From JALUZX01 sp964561605 (GTDB lineage Bacteria > Planctomycetota > UBA1135 > JALUZX01), in the NCBI GenBank assembly GCA_964561605.1, contig CAZLQD010000042.1, positions 24,922 to 88,921 of the forward strand: a stretch of 64,000 nucleotides of DNA, written 5' to 3'. Shown piece after piece: positions 24,242 to 32,852 of this stretch. The notes under the pieces were generated by a model. It was not told the DNA's origin. It was given only the letters and a program-made list of their open reading frames with translations, and did no database searches. Every line of letters begins with the position of its first letter. Within the stretch, counting starts at the first letter, position 1. A program made the position numbers and the translations under genes.

Positions 24242-25692
24242 TTTCCTCCTCCTTGGCCGGAGTTGATGGATCCGAGGGAGTAGCCCTGGGCCTGGTACAT
24301 GGAGATCAGGTTCTCGTAACCGGCGAACCTGCGGACCAGGTTCTCCTCGTACTTGGCGACCCGGTCCTCCTCCCTCCGGATGCGGTCGTCCAGTTGCTTG
24401 ATGATGTCGTCGAGGCCGTCCAGGCGGGTCTTGATCAAGCCGTCCACCGTGTCGGTCAGGTCGTCCACGGTGGTGTACATCCTGTCGGCGATCCCGACGC
24501 CGGACTTGGTGAAGAGGTCCTTCACGTCCTGCTCGTCGTTCTGGAGGGCCTCCTCGAACTTGGAACGGGTGAAGGTGAGCTTCCCTTCCTTGTCCGAATC
24601 GATGCCCACCAGGGCCAGCATGGTGTAGGTCCCGCCCGTGGCGGCCAGGCCTCCCGCCAGGGAGCGGAGCTGGTTCTGGATCGTGGTGAGGGTGAAATCC
24701 CCCAGGAGGACTCCCTCGGCCTTTCCCTTCTCTCCCACCTTGCCCTGGCCGTTGATGAAATCCACCACGGCGTTGTAGTCGTCCACGAAGTCCTGGATCT
24801 TGTCCTCGATGGCCGAGGCGTCGGTGGATACTGTGAGGTTGGTATCCGGGTTGGAACCGTTCGGGTCGTGGGTCTTGAGGAGATTCAGGGTGACGCCTGG
24901 AATCGCGTCGGTGATGGTGTTCGTCCCCCGGGTGATCTGGATCCCGTTTATGGTGACCTTGGCGTCCTGGGCGGACTGGAATTTCCCGCTGGTCACGCCC
25001 CCGTCCCCCGTGTTGATCTCGTTGACCAGGTTCACCAGGTCCTGGTCCCCGTCGTCGGTGGAGAGGGTGAAGGCGTTGTCCGTTCCCGCCTCTTTCGAGG
25101 AGATGACGAGCTGGTACCGGTTGGTTCCGCTCCCCGTGTCGATCACAGTGGCGGTGACGCCGGCGTCGGCGTCGTTGATGGCCCCGGCGATCCCTTGCAG
25201 GGTGTTGTTGTTCTGGTCGATGACGATGTCGTGCTTCTTGCCGTCGATGGTGATGGTGAGGGTGCCGGTGCCGTGGGCCGTGGAGTCCTTGTCGGCGTAT
25301 AGGGCGCTCTTGTTGCGCTGAACCGTAGCGAGCTGGTTCACCGAGATCTGCCACGTACCCTGCTGGGCGGAGTGGGACGCCGTGGCCGTGAAGAACCCCT
25401 CGTCGTCGGGGGTGGCCTTGAACTCCAGGAAGTTCGTGGACTTCCGGATGGCGTCCAGGCTCTTCTTCAAGTCGTTCAGCTTGTCCTGGAGGGAGTTGAA
25501 GGCGTCCTTCTGGGACTTGGCGAAGGCCTTCTTGCGCTCCAGGGCCTTGATGGGAAGCCGTTCCAGGGCGACGAGCTGGGAGATGATCTTCTTTGTGTCC
25601 AGGCCCGAGGCGAGGCCGCCGAACTGGAACATGCCCATCCCCGAGGTGCTGTACCCCACGGAGTTGGTGCCTCCCATGCCGTAGGTACTCAT
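24238..25692 (-). CDS. fliD: Flagellar filament cap protein FliD (HAP2)
   Basis: The 484-residue product has the FliD N-terminal region ('FQFGGLASGLDTKKIISQLV', then 'LERLPIKALERKKA'), a central region with flagellin-IN-like segments ('GTLTITIDGKKHDIVIDQNN') and the C-terminal domain ('IEDKIQDFVDDYNAVVDFIN', 'FTRSKFEEALQNDEQDVKDL') ending in a coiled coil ('IIKQLDDRIRREEDRVAKYE'). It caps the growing filament outside the cell and lets flagellin insert. As in other flagellar axial proteins, there is no signal peptide and cysteine is absent. It lies 112 bases after flagellin and is coupled to fliS. Confidence 0.95.
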   Translation of the reverse strand: MSTYGMGGTNSVGYSTSGMGMFQFGGLASGLDTKKIISQLVALERLPIKALERKKAFAKSQKDAFNSLQDKLNDLKKSLDAIRKSTNFLEFKATPDDEGFFTATASHSAQQGTWQISVNQLATVQRNKSALYADKDSTAHGTGTLTITIDGKKHDIVIDQNNNTLQGIAGAINDADAGVTATVIDTGSGTNRYQLVISSKEAGTDNAFTLSTDDGDQDLVNLVNEINTGDGGVTSGKFQSAQDAKVTINGIQITRGTNTITDAIPGVTLNLLKTHDPNGSNPDTNLTVSTDASAIEDKIQDFVDDYNAVVDFINGQGKVGEKGKAEGVLLGDFTLTTIQNQLRSLAGGLAATGGTYTMLALVGIDSDKEGKLTFTRSKFEEALQNDEQDVKDLFTKSGVGIADRMYTTVDDLTDTVDGLIKTRLDGLDDIIKQLDDRIRREEDRVAKYEENLVRRFAGYENLISMYQAQGYSLGSINSGQGGGK

Positions 25693-25733
25693 AGTCAGGA
25701 TCCTCCCGTTACGCCGGCTCCTTCGACAGGACG

Positions 25734-25760
25734 CCTTCCCGGGCTCGAGGCCCGGGAAGG
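25734..25760 (-). other. Stem-loop between flagellin and fliD
   Basis: An 11-bp perfect stem (25734-25744 with 25750-25760) around a 5-base loop lies between flagellin and fliD. No U-tract follows in the minus direction. It may stabilise the abundant flagellin transcript or lie in the fliD leader. Confidence 0.5.
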
Positions 25761-25770
25761 CACCCTCTAT

Positions 25771-25778
25771 CTATCGGC
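25771..25778 (-). promoter_or_regulatory. Sigma-28-like -10 element (GCCGATAG) before fliD
   Basis: On the minus strand GCCGATAG differs by one base from the sigma-28 -10 consensus GCCGATAA, seen intact before flagellin at 26725. I find no matching TAAAGTTT-like -35 at 11-12 bases, so support is partial. Confidence 0.35.
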
Positions 25779-25804
25779 TCCAGGACCCTTCCCGGTGGAG
25801 TTTC

Positions 25805-26632
25805 CTAGCCCAGGAGCTTCAGGGCCGCCTGGGGTCCCGCGTTGGCCTGGCCCAGGATGGAGATGGCCGCCTGCTGGAGGATGGAGTTCCTCGTGAGCTG
25901 GGCCGTCTCGTAGGCCACGTCCACGTCGCGGATCCGGCTCTGGGCGGCGCTCAGGTTCTCCCTGGTGCTTCCCAGGTTGGCGATGGTGGAGGCCAACCGG
26001 TTCTGGATGGCGCCGAAGTCGCCCCGGAGCTGGGAGACGGTGTTGATGGCGCTGTCGATCTGGCTGATGGCGAAGCTCGTGTCTCCCGTGGAGCCGATGT
26101 TGAGGGTGCTGAGGCCCAGGGAGGTGGAGAGGGCCGGCGAGAGGCTCACGCTGATCTGGTTGATCGAGGAGTCCGTGCCGATGCCCACCTGGAAGGAGGC
26201 GGTGGTGACGCTCCCGTCCAGGAGGTGGATCCCGTTGAACTCGGTGGACTTGGCGATCCGGTTCACCTCGCTCACCAGGGCGCTGAACTCTTCCTGCAGG
26301 GTGTCCTTGTCGTTGTTGGAGACCGACCCGTTGGAGGCCTGGACGGCCAGCTCGCGCAACCGGACCAGGATGTTGCTCACCTCGTTCAGGGCGCCCTCGC
26401 CGGTCTGGACCAGGGAGACGCCGTCGTTGGCGTTCCGCTCGGCCTGGGCGAGCGAACGGATCTGGGCGCGGAGCCTCTCGCTGATGGCCAGGCCGGCCGA
26501 ATCGTCGGCGGCCGTGGCGATCCGAAGGCCCGTGGAGAGGTGCTGGAAGTTGCGGAAGAGCCTCTGGTTTACGGAAAAGAGATTCCGCTGCGCGTTGACC
26601 GAGGCGATGTTGGTGTTGACTCTGAGACCCAT
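25805..26632 (-). CDS. fliC: Flagellin
   Basis: The 275-residue product has the conserved N-terminal D0/D1 region ('MGLRVNTNIASVNAQRNLF', 'LSTGLRIATAADDSAGLAIS', 'QTGEGALNEVSNILVRLREL') and the C-terminal D1/D0 region ('IDSAINTVSQLRGDFGAIQN', then 'QLTRNSILQQAAISILGQAN'). The variable middle is short, so this is a minimal flagellin with a small or missing outer domain. There is no cysteine. The ATG at 26632 fits the conserved flagellin N-terminus and has GAAGGA upstream; longer in-frame extensions are spurious. A consensus sigma-28 -10 element lies ~95 bases upstream. Neighbouring glycosyltransferases may modify it. Confidence 0.96.
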   Translation of the reverse strand: MGLRVNTNIASVNAQRNLFSVNQRLFRNFQHLSTGLRIATAADDSAGLAISERLRAQIRSLAQAERNANDGVSLVQTGEGALNEVSNILVRLRELAVQASNGSVSNNDKDTLQEEFSALVSEVNRIAKSTEFNGIHLLDGSVTTASFQVGIGTDSSINQISVSLSPALSTSLGLSTLNIGSTGDTSFAISQIDSAINTVSQLRGDFGAIQNRLASTIANLGSTRENLSAAQSRIRDVDVAYETAQLTRNSILQQAAISILGQANAGPQAALKLLG

Positions 26633-26724
26633 GGTTCCTTCCCCTTTTCCTTTCTCCCTTCTTTCTTTTGCGACTCCCCGTCCGGCCTGGGCCGGCGTCC
26701 CCGGGGGAGGTTCCAGTGGCGGGA

Positions 26725-26752
26725 TTATCGGCAGGTGTGGGGAAGAACTGAA
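26725..26752 (-). promoter_or_regulatory. Sigma-28 (FliA-type) promoter of flagellin
   Basis: On the minus strand GCCGATAA (26725-26732) matches the sigma-28 -10 consensus exactly. Twelve bases upstream is TTCAGTTC (26745-26752), which keeps 5 of 8 bases of TAAAGTTT. Transcription would begin near 26717 and give a leader of about 85 bases. Confidence 0.75.
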
Positions 26753-26880
26753 CATCGAGGTGAAAAAAAAGGACAGGACGCCGCTGGATCGAAGCGACTC
26801 AAGTCGGACGCCCGGTGTGCCGATCCATCCCTTGGCAGGGAGCGTTCCGCTCCTTTTCGGATCCAACAGGGAGTCGCGCG

Positions 26881-28374
26881 ATGAAACAGACACTGCAGGA
26901 AGGTACGGCACGGATCCTGGTGATCGACGACGAGGAGAGCGTCCGGAAGGGGCTGATCTCCATCCTGATCAGGGAGGGGCACATCGCCGAGGGCGCCTCC
27001 TCGGCCGAAGACGGCCTGGCCGCGGCGGAACGGAACCGTTACGACCTGGTCTTCCTGGACGTGCGGCTCCCCGGGACGGACGGGATCGGCCTCATCCCGA
27101 GGCTCAGGTCCAAGTGCAATCCCCCCGAGGTAGTGGTCCTCACTGGCTACGGGAGCGTCCCCTCCGCAGTGGAGGCCATGAAGAGGGGCGCCCTGGACTA
27201 CGTGGAGAAACCCTTCCACACGGACAAGATCCTCTCCCTCGTGCGCCGTGTGCTGGAACTCAACTACTTGAAGGAAGAGGTGGACCGCCTCAGGGGGCAG
27301 GTCCGCCAGCTTACGGCCCCCCGGATCGTAGGACAGTCCCGGGCCATCCTGGGAGTGCTCGCCGCCGTGGACCGGGTGGCCTTGAGCCCCACCACGACGG
27401 TTCTCGTGAAAGGTGAGAGCGGGACCGGCAAGGAGCTCGTGGCCCGGGCCATCCACGACAGGAGCGCCCGCCACGACAGGCCCTTCATCGCCGTCAACTG
27501 CGCGGCCTTCACCGAGTCCCTCCTGGAGACGGAACTCTTCGGGTACGAGCCGGGTTCCTTCACGGGCGCTTCGGGAGAGGGCAAGGACGGCCTTCTTGCG
27601 GCGGCCCAGACGGGCACCCTCTTCCTGGACGAGATCTCCGAGATGAGTACGGTCCTACAGGCCAAGCTCCTGCGGGTCCTCCAGGAGAGGTGCTACCGCA
27701 AGGTGGGAGGCGTGGAGGACATCCCCCTGGACGTGAGGATCATCGCCTCGACCAACAGGGACCTGGAACGGATGGTGAAGGAAGGCCTCTTCAGGGAGGA
27801 CCTCTTCTACAGGCTCGACGTCATGCCCATCCGGGTGCCGCCCCTCAGGGAGCGGCGGGAGGACATCCCCCTCTTGGCCCACCACTTCCTGGCCCAGTTC
27901 TCCTCCCAGATGGGAAAACTCCTGCGGGGTTTCTCCGAGGAGGCCATGGAGAACCTGACCGAGCGCCACTGGCCGGGCAACGTGAGGGAACTCCGCAACG
28001 CCGTGGAATACGCGGCCATCACCTGCCCGGGAGGGGAGATCCAGGAGGAGCACCTCCCCGAGGCGAGGGAACCCGGGATCACCCTCACCCGCTCCGAGGA
28101 CGTCCTGGTCCTTCCCGGGTCGGACAGGAGCATCCGGGCCATGGAGGAGGTCCTCATCCGGAGGGTCCTGGAGGAGACGGGATGGAACATCAGCCGGTCC
28201 GCTTCGATTCTCGGGATCAACAGGACCACTCTCTACAACAAGATCCGCCTCTACAACCTGGACCGGTCCAAGGAGGAGCCGGCACGGAAGGCGGGAAGCG
28301 GAGGGGCGGGGCCCCGCAAGGAGGTCACCCTTCCCTCCATGCCACCGAGACTTTCCTCTCCCCGGGTGCCTTGA
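26881..28374 (+). CDS. NtrC-family sigma-54-dependent response regulator
   Basis: The 497-residue product has a receiver domain (D16/D17, phosphoacceptor D60, T88, K110), an AAA+ domain with Walker A 'GESGTGKE' (178-185), the sigma-54 contact loop as 'GSFTGA' (225-230; GAFTGA is usual) and Walker B 'LFLDEI', then a Fis-type helix-turn-helix ('NISRSASILGINRTTLYNKI'). It would activate sigma-54 promoters after phosphorylation. GGGAG precedes the ATG. The divergent flagellin gene and the kinase immediately downstream suggest a flagellar or related regulator. A basic tail of about 35 residues follows the helix-turn-helix. Confidence 0.92.
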   Translation: MKQTLQEGTARILVIDDEESVRKGLISILIREGHIAEGASSAEDGLAAAERNRYDLVFLDVRLPGTDGIGLIPRLRSKCNPPEVVVLTGYGSVPSAVEAMKRGALDYVEKPFHTDKILSLVRRVLELNYLKEEVDRLRGQVRQLTAPRIVGQSRAILGVLAAVDRVALSPTTTVLVKGESGTGKELVARAIHDRSARHDRPFIAVNCAAFTESLLETELFGYEPGSFTGASGEGKDGLLAAAQTGTLFLDEISEMSTVLQAKLLRVLQERCYRKVGGVEDIPLDVRIIASTNRDLERMVKEGLFREDLFYRLDVMPIRVPPLRERREDIPLLAHHFLAQFSSQMGKLLRGFSEEAMENLTERHWPGNVRELRNAVEYAAITCPGGEIQEEHLPEAREPGITLTRSEDVLVLPGSDRSIRAMEEVLIRRVLEETGWNISRSASILGINRTTLYNKIRLYNLDRSKEEPARKAGSGGAGPRKEVTLPSMPPRLSSPRVP

Positions 28375-28409
28375 AGCGGGTCAAGAGAGGTCCTTCCCCC
28401 TGCCGATCC

Positions 28410-29174
28410 ATGATTGAAGGTGGGGGGGGAGTCCGGAAGAAGCGGCAAAGGGAGTCTTTCGGCGTGAACTGGAACGTTTTCCCGGCGGTCCTGGCCCACG
28501 AGCTCAGGAACCCCCTGGCCGGTGTGGCGGCCCACGTGGATCTCCTCAGGGAGATGATGGATCCCCAGGATCCGAGGTCGGAATTCCTCGAGGCCATGGA
28601 GGAGGACGTGCGCAGGATGGAGCGGGTCCTCTCCAGCCTCCTGGAATATTCCCGCCGCGGAAAACCCAGGAAGCGGCCCGTCCGGGCGGCGGCCTTCCTG
28701 GAGGGCCTGGCCGAGGGTTTCCGGAGGAGGGCCTGCGCCCGGGGCGTGGAGGTCCGCCTGGACCTGGAGCCCGCCCTGGGGACGGTTCCCATGGACCCGG
28801 GCCTGGTGGAGCGGGTCCTCGGCAACCTGGTGGAGAACGCCTTCCGGGTCCTGGAAGGCCGGGGCGGGACGGTCCGGATCTCCGCCAGGATGAGGGGTGA
28901 CTTCCTGGAGGTCTCCTGCGCCGACGACGGGCCCGGGATTCCGGAGGAGGAGAAACAGAAGATATTCGAGCCCTTCTTCACCCGATCGGCCAAGGGCCTG
29001 GGCCTCGGCCTCCCCCTGGCGAGGAAGATCGTGGAGGAGCACGGCGGGACCTTGGAGGTGGATTCGGCCCCCGGAAAGGGGGCGGTCTTCACCTTCACCC
29101 TTCCCGCCCGTTCCGAGAGGGGGGAGACCCTGGAAATCCTGGAGGCGGCAGGTGGCGCGGCTGTTGCTCGTTGA
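28410..29174 (+). CDS. Soluble sensor histidine kinase lacking a sensor domain
   Basis: The 254-residue product has HisKA 'LAHELRNPLAGVAAHVDLL' with H30 as the phospho-site, and an HATPase domain with N-box 'NLVENAFRVLEG', G1 'DDGPGIP' and G2 'GLGLGLPLARKIVEEHGG'. Only 29 residues precede the histidine; no PAS, GAF or membrane segment is present. It probably depends on a partner protein for input, as FlgS-like soluble kinases do. A GTG at 28464 with GGGAG nine bases upstream is an alternative start, which would shorten the protein further. The natural partner is the NtrC-like regulator upstream; the receiver gene overlaps its 3' end. Confidence 0.88.
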   Translation: MIEGGGGVRKKRQRESFGVNWNVFPAVLAHELRNPLAGVAAHVDLLREMMDPQDPRSEFLEAMEEDVRRMERVLSSLLEYSRRGKPRKRPVRAAAFLEGLAEGFRRRACARGVEVRLDLEPALGTVPMDPGLVERVLGNLVENAFRVLEGRGGTVRISARMRGDFLEVSCADDGPGIPEEEKQKIFEPFFTRSAKGLGLGLPLARKIVEEHGGTLEVDSAPGKGAVFTFTLPARSERGETLEILEAAGGAAVAR

Positions 29175-29628
29175 CGACGAGGAAGGGGCCCGCAGGGCCC
29201 TGGCGGCCTTTCTCAGGCTTTCGGGCCACCAGGTGGCAGAGGCGGGAGGGGTCCGGGAAGGCCTGGAGAAGGCCGCGGAGACTCTTCCCCATGCCCTGGT
29301 CTGTGACTTCCGGATGGAAGACGGGACCGGCCTGGACCTGGCCCGCCGGCTCCGGGCCCAGGATCCGGGGCTCAAGGTGGTCCTTCTCACGGGATTCGCC
29401 GACCGGGAAGTGGAGGAGGGAACGGGCGGCGCCGTGGACCTGGTGATGGAGAAGCCCGCCAGGCCGAGGCGGGTCCGGGCCGCCCTGGAGGAACTTCTGG
29501 CCCGGAAACCCGGGGACCCGATCCTCCAGGCGGAAGCCGGAACCCGGGAGGTCTCCCCCGGGCGGATCTCCCCGGGAGCCAGGGCCCGGAGAGAGGAGCG
29601 GAGGCTTCTCTGGGGCGAGGAGGAATGA
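29152..29628 (+). CDS. Receiver-domain response regulator without a classical output domain
   Basis: The 158-residue product has one receiver domain with D8/D9, phosphoacceptor D52 ('VCDFRMEDG'), T80 and K101. About 45 residues of Arg/Gly/Glu-rich tail follow, with no DNA-binding motif. The GTG start has GGAGG seven bases upstream and lies 23 bases inside the kinase gene, so the two are coupled. It may act by protein contact, CheY-like, or relay phosphate to a neighbour. Confidence 0.85.
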   Translation: MARLLLVDDEEGARRALAAFLRLSGHQVAEAGGVREGLEKAAETLPHALVCDFRMEDGTGLDLARRLRAQDPGLKVVLLTGFADREVEEGTGGAVDLVMEKPARPRRVRAALEELLARKPGDPILQAEAGTREVSPGRISPGARARREERRLLWGEEE

Positions 29629-29637
29629 GGAGGCCCG

Positions 29638-31326
29638 GTGGCTGAAGAGAAGGACCGGATCCAGGACCAGGAGAGGGTGGAGGAGCCTGTCCCGGAGGAG
29701 ACCCCCGGGACGGGTGAGGCTCCCTCTCCACCCGGCCCTCCCTCTTCTCCCGGCACCGGAGAGGAGGAGCGGCTCCTCGAGGGCGCCGGGGGGAACTCCG
29801 TCGCCGGGGAGGAAGGGAAGGCCGAAGGGGAGGATCCTTCCTCCCCTGCAGGAGGGGAGGAAGGGGCCTCGACGGAGACCGGGGGGGAGGAGTCCCCGGC
29901 GGAAGAAGAGGGAGCTCCCCTGGAGGCCGGGGAAGAGAGGGAGCCTGCAGGCGGGGAAAGCCTCTTCGAGGGAAATCCCGGCAAGGAGGACCTGGAGAAG
30001 GCCGTGGAGGCGGCCCTCTTCGCCGGGGAGGAAGACTCCCGGCAGGAACCTTCCGATCCGGAGGAGGGGATCTCCGGCGGGGACACGGAAGGAGTGAAGG
30101 AAGAAAACCGGGAGGAGGAAAAGGCCTCCCGGAAGGAAGGAGATCCCGGGGATGGGGAAGACCGTGCCCCCGAGCCGGTCCCTTCCGGCGGAGAGGAGGA
30201 GGCCTCCGGCCCGCCGGAGGAGACTTCCCTCCCGGCGGCGGAGGGAGAGGTCGCCCCGGAAGGGGAGAAGGAAGAGGCGGCTTCACCACCGCTGGAAGAA
30301 GAGCTTTCCTCCTCCCCCGAGGCTCCGGCGGACTCCCGGGTATCCGGAGATGGGACCGGAGGAGAGGGACCGGCGGAAGAGGAGGAGGACTACGAATTCG
30401 ACCTGGAAGGGATCAGCCTGGACGACCCTTCCGAGGAGGAAGAGGAGGATTCCGGCGGGGCGGAGGAGGCGAAGGCCGACGGAGAGGGCGGGTCCGCCGC
30501 GGCGGGACCCGGGAAGGCTCCTCCCTCCGAGGAGGTCTGGCCCGAGGACGAGGAAGAAGGGAAGCCCCTCCTGGTTTCTCTCAAGGAGAGACTCCAGGCC
30601 GTCCCCAGGAGGAAGCTCGGTATCGCCGCCGTCCTGGTGGTGGCCCCCCTTCTCGCGGTCCTCTTCCTGGGACTTCCGGTGAGGCGGATCGAAAGAGTGC
30701 CTCCCAAGCCGAGGATTCCCGATGCTGTGGCCCCAGGGCGGAGCGGGAGGGCCCGGGAGATCCCTGGGGGGGTCCCCCGGGACGTGCCGGGTTACCTTCC
30801 CCCTGTGGTCCTCCGCAGGAATCCTCCCCCTCCCGCGAAGGACAGGCCCCCCCTGTGGGCCGCGGCCGAGCAGAAGGCCCGGGCCGGAGACTACGCCGGG
30901 GCCATCATCCTCCTGGAGAAATACCTGGCCGGGAATCCCCCCTTGAGCCCCGAGGAGAAGAGCGACGCCTGGTACGACCTCTCCAGGTGGTACAGGAAGG
31001 TGGGGGACAAGGAGACCTCCAGGAAGTATTTCTCCATGGCCCTGGATACGACCTGGACCTCTCTCGGCCCCAAGGAACTCTTCCTTGGCGGGCTGGAACT
31101 CCACAAGGCCGGGAAATACCGCCAGGCGCGTCGCTACTTCGCCGCCTTCCTCCTCCAGGAGGACCTGATGGTCCCCGAGCTCAAGAAGAAGATCTCCCAG
31201 GCCTGGTATCTCCTCGCCGAGGGATACCGCCTGGAGGCCGAGGCGGGTGAGAAGGCCCAGGAGCGGCGGGAGGACGCCCTGCGCAAGGCCGCCGCGGCCG
31301 GAAAGAAGGGAGGCAAGGGAAGATGA
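29638..31326 (+). CDS. Membrane protein with long acidic N-terminus and C-terminal TPRs
   Basis: The 562-residue product starts with about 320 residues that are extremely rich in Glu, Gly, Pro and Ser and surely disordered. A short basic patch ('PRRKLG') and one transmembrane helix ('IAAVLVVAPLLAVLFLGLPV', about 328-347) follow, then about 200 residues of TPR-like helices ('EQKARAGDYAGAIILLEKY', then 'YDLSRWYRKVGDKETSRKYF'). Topology is probably acidic part inside, TPR part outside. I know no family with this layout. The GTG start follows the receiver gene by nine bases, and the stop overlaps the next ATG (ATGA). It belongs to an unexplained signalling/envelope operon. Confidence 0.75.
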   Translation: MAEEKDRIQDQERVEEPVPEETPGTGEAPSPPGPPSSPGTGEEERLLEGAGGNSVAGEEGKAEGEDPSSPAGGEEGASTETGGEESPAEEEGAPLEAGEEREPAGGESLFEGNPGKEDLEKAVEAALFAGEEDSRQEPSDPEEGISGGDTEGVKEENREEEKASRKEGDPGDGEDRAPEPVPSGGEEEASGPPEETSLPAAEGEVAPEGEKEEAASPPLEEELSSSPEAPADSRVSGDGTGGEGPAEEEEDYEFDLEGISLDDPSEEEEEDSGGAEEAKADGEGGSAAAGPGKAPPSEEVWPEDEEEGKPLLVSLKERLQAVPRRKLGIAAVLVVAPLLAVLFLGLPVRRIERVPPKPRIPDAVAPGRSGRAREIPGGVPRDVPGYLPPVVLRRNPPPPAKDRPPLWAAAEQKARAGDYAGAIILLEKYLAGNPPLSPEEKSDAWYDLSRWYRKVGDKETSRKYFSMALDTTWTSLGPKELFLGGLELHKAGKYRQARRYFAAFLLQEDLMVPELKKKISQAWYLLAEGYRLEAEAGEKAQERREDALRKAAAAGKKGGKGR

Positions 31327-32852
31327 AGAGGGCCGGCCGGGTCCTGTTCCTTTCGAGCTTCCTGCTCCTCCTGGGCATGAAGGGGGATGAATTCGTCACC
31401 GCAGCAAAGGGAGCGCCGGGAAAACGGAACGTGAACGTGGCGGGCTCCGGGCTCAGCGTGTGGGACGGGATCCTCCAGGTGGCGAGGTTCATGGGGTGGA
31501 AGGTCCGGTGCAACGGCCGGGACGAGCAGGTCCTCAAGTCCTTCCCTCTGCGGGCCTACGTCCGGAACCGGGACGGCGCCGTCCTGGTGGACCTTATGGC
31601 CGCCTCGGCGGGAATGGACGTGATCATCGACGAGGACAACAGGATCTTCACCCTCCTCCCCGAGCCCGAACCGGCCACGGAGGCGGGGAGGAAGGCCCTT
31701 TCCCGGAAGGCCGTGGAGGCCTACCGGATGGCCATGCTCAATCCCGTCAACCCCCTGGATACGCCGGCCTTGCGTTACCACCTGGCGGATCTCCTCATGA
31801 CGGAGAAGGAATACGCCGCGGCGGCGGGGGAGTTCGCCTCCATGGTGAAGAGGGCCCTCCCCAGGGATCCTTTCCTTCCCCTGGCCTGCCTGAAGGCCGG
31901 GCAATGCCTGGAGCGGCTCGGCGACTACCGGGGCGCCAGGGCCTATTTCCGCAAGGTGATCGACGAGTTCCGGGAGAGCCCCCTCTTCCCCGAGGCGCTC
32001 CTGGGGGAGGCGGCCTGCCTCTACGGGGAGGGACGGATCCACGAGGGCGTCACGGGATTGGAGACCTACCTGGCCCGCTACGAGGGGACCCGGTACGAAG
32101 GTCCCATGCGGGTGGCCATGGCCGACGGGCTGTTTCGGACGAAGGAATACTCTCGTTGCCTGGCGGCCCTGAAGGGGGTGGACAAACTGTTCCTGCGTCC
32201 CGAGGAGAGAAGGAAGGCCCTCTACCTGGAGGGCGCTTCGGCCCTGAGGACGGGTGACCCCGTCCGGGCCGTGAAGGGACTCAAGGAATTCCTCCTTTCC
32301 GACAAGGGAGGGTCCGAGTTGCACGCCCGGGCGTGCCTGGACCTGGCCAGGGCCTGCTTGGACCTGGGCCGCTACGTGGAGGCCTTGTGCGCCGTCGAGG
32401 ACGCCAGGAAAGGAAAGCTCCCCGATTCCCTCCTCCCGAAGTGGGCCGTCACGGCCGCCGCCGTGGAGCGGAAGCTGGCCGGGCCCGAAGAGGCCGTAAG
32501 GGCCCTGGAGGCCGCCCTTACCGGGGCGGGAGGGCCGGGGAAGATCCCCGAGGTGGACCTCATTCTTGGAGAGATCCTCAGGGAGAGGGGCCAGTACGAG
32601 CGTGCCGCCAATCTCCTCCAGGGGCTGGCCGGGGAGAAGGGTCCCATGGCCGACCGGGCCCGGGCCGTGATCGTCCGGTGCCTGGAGGCCCAGGGACGGG
32701 ACGCGGATGTCGTGGAGAGGGCTCGGGCCTTCATCCCCCTCACCGGATCCAGGAAGGCCCTGGACGACCTCTTCCAGGCCTTGACCGACGCTTTGACCCG
32801 CCTGGGCAGGCTCGAGGAGGCGGCAAGGGCCGCATCGGGGGTGCCGAGATGA
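31323..32852 (+). CDS. Exported TPR protein with an STN/secretin-like N-terminal domain
   Basis: The 509-residue product has a signal sequence ('VLFLSSFLLLLGMKGDEFV'). The next ~80 residues ('LSVWDGILQVARFMGWKVRC', 'VLVDLMAASAGMDVIIDEDN') follow the pattern of STN/secretin short domains, with 'L.....DVI.DEDNRIFTLLP' closing the unit. The rest is a long TPR array ('AYRMAMLNPVNPLDTPALRY', 'AGQCLERLGDYRGARAYFRK', 'LDLARACLDLGRYVEALCAV'). A periplasmic scaffold that docks on an outer-membrane or cell-wall complex is plausible. It overlaps both neighbours by four bases. The domain match is by eye only. Confidence 0.7.
   Translation: MKRAGRVLFLSSFLLLLGMKGDEFVTAAKGAPGKRNVNVAGSGLSVWDGILQVARFMGWKVRCNGRDEQVLKSFPLRAYVRNRDGAVLVDLMAASAGMDVIIDEDNRIFTLLPEPEPATEAGRKALSRKAVEAYRMAMLNPVNPLDTPALRYHLADLLMTEKEYAAAAGEFASMVKRALPRDPFLPLACLKAGQCLERLGDYRGARAYFRKVIDEFRESPLFPEALLGEAACLYGEGRIHEGVTGLETYLARYEGTRYEGPMRVAMADGLFRTKEYSRCLAALKGVDKLFLRPEERRKALYLEGASALRTGDPVRAVKGLKEFLLSDKGGSELHARACLDLARACLDLGRYVEALCAVEDARKGKLPDSLLPKWAVTAAAVERKLAGPEEAVRALEAALTGAGGPGKIPEVDLILGEILRERGQYERAANLLQGLAGEKGPMADRARAVIVRCLEAQGRDADVVERARAFIPLTGSRKALDDLFQALTDALTRLGRLEEAARAASGVPR

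Noticed and set aside
25734..25760. Hairpin as the intrinsic terminator of flagellin
   Set aside because: The stem is perfect but no U-tract follows in the minus direction, so I list it only as a stem-loop.
26840..26862. Possible sigma-54 promoter (TGGCAG...) upstream of the NtrC-like gene
   Set aside because: GG is present but the -12 GC is not at the right distance, so it fails the -24/-12 rule.
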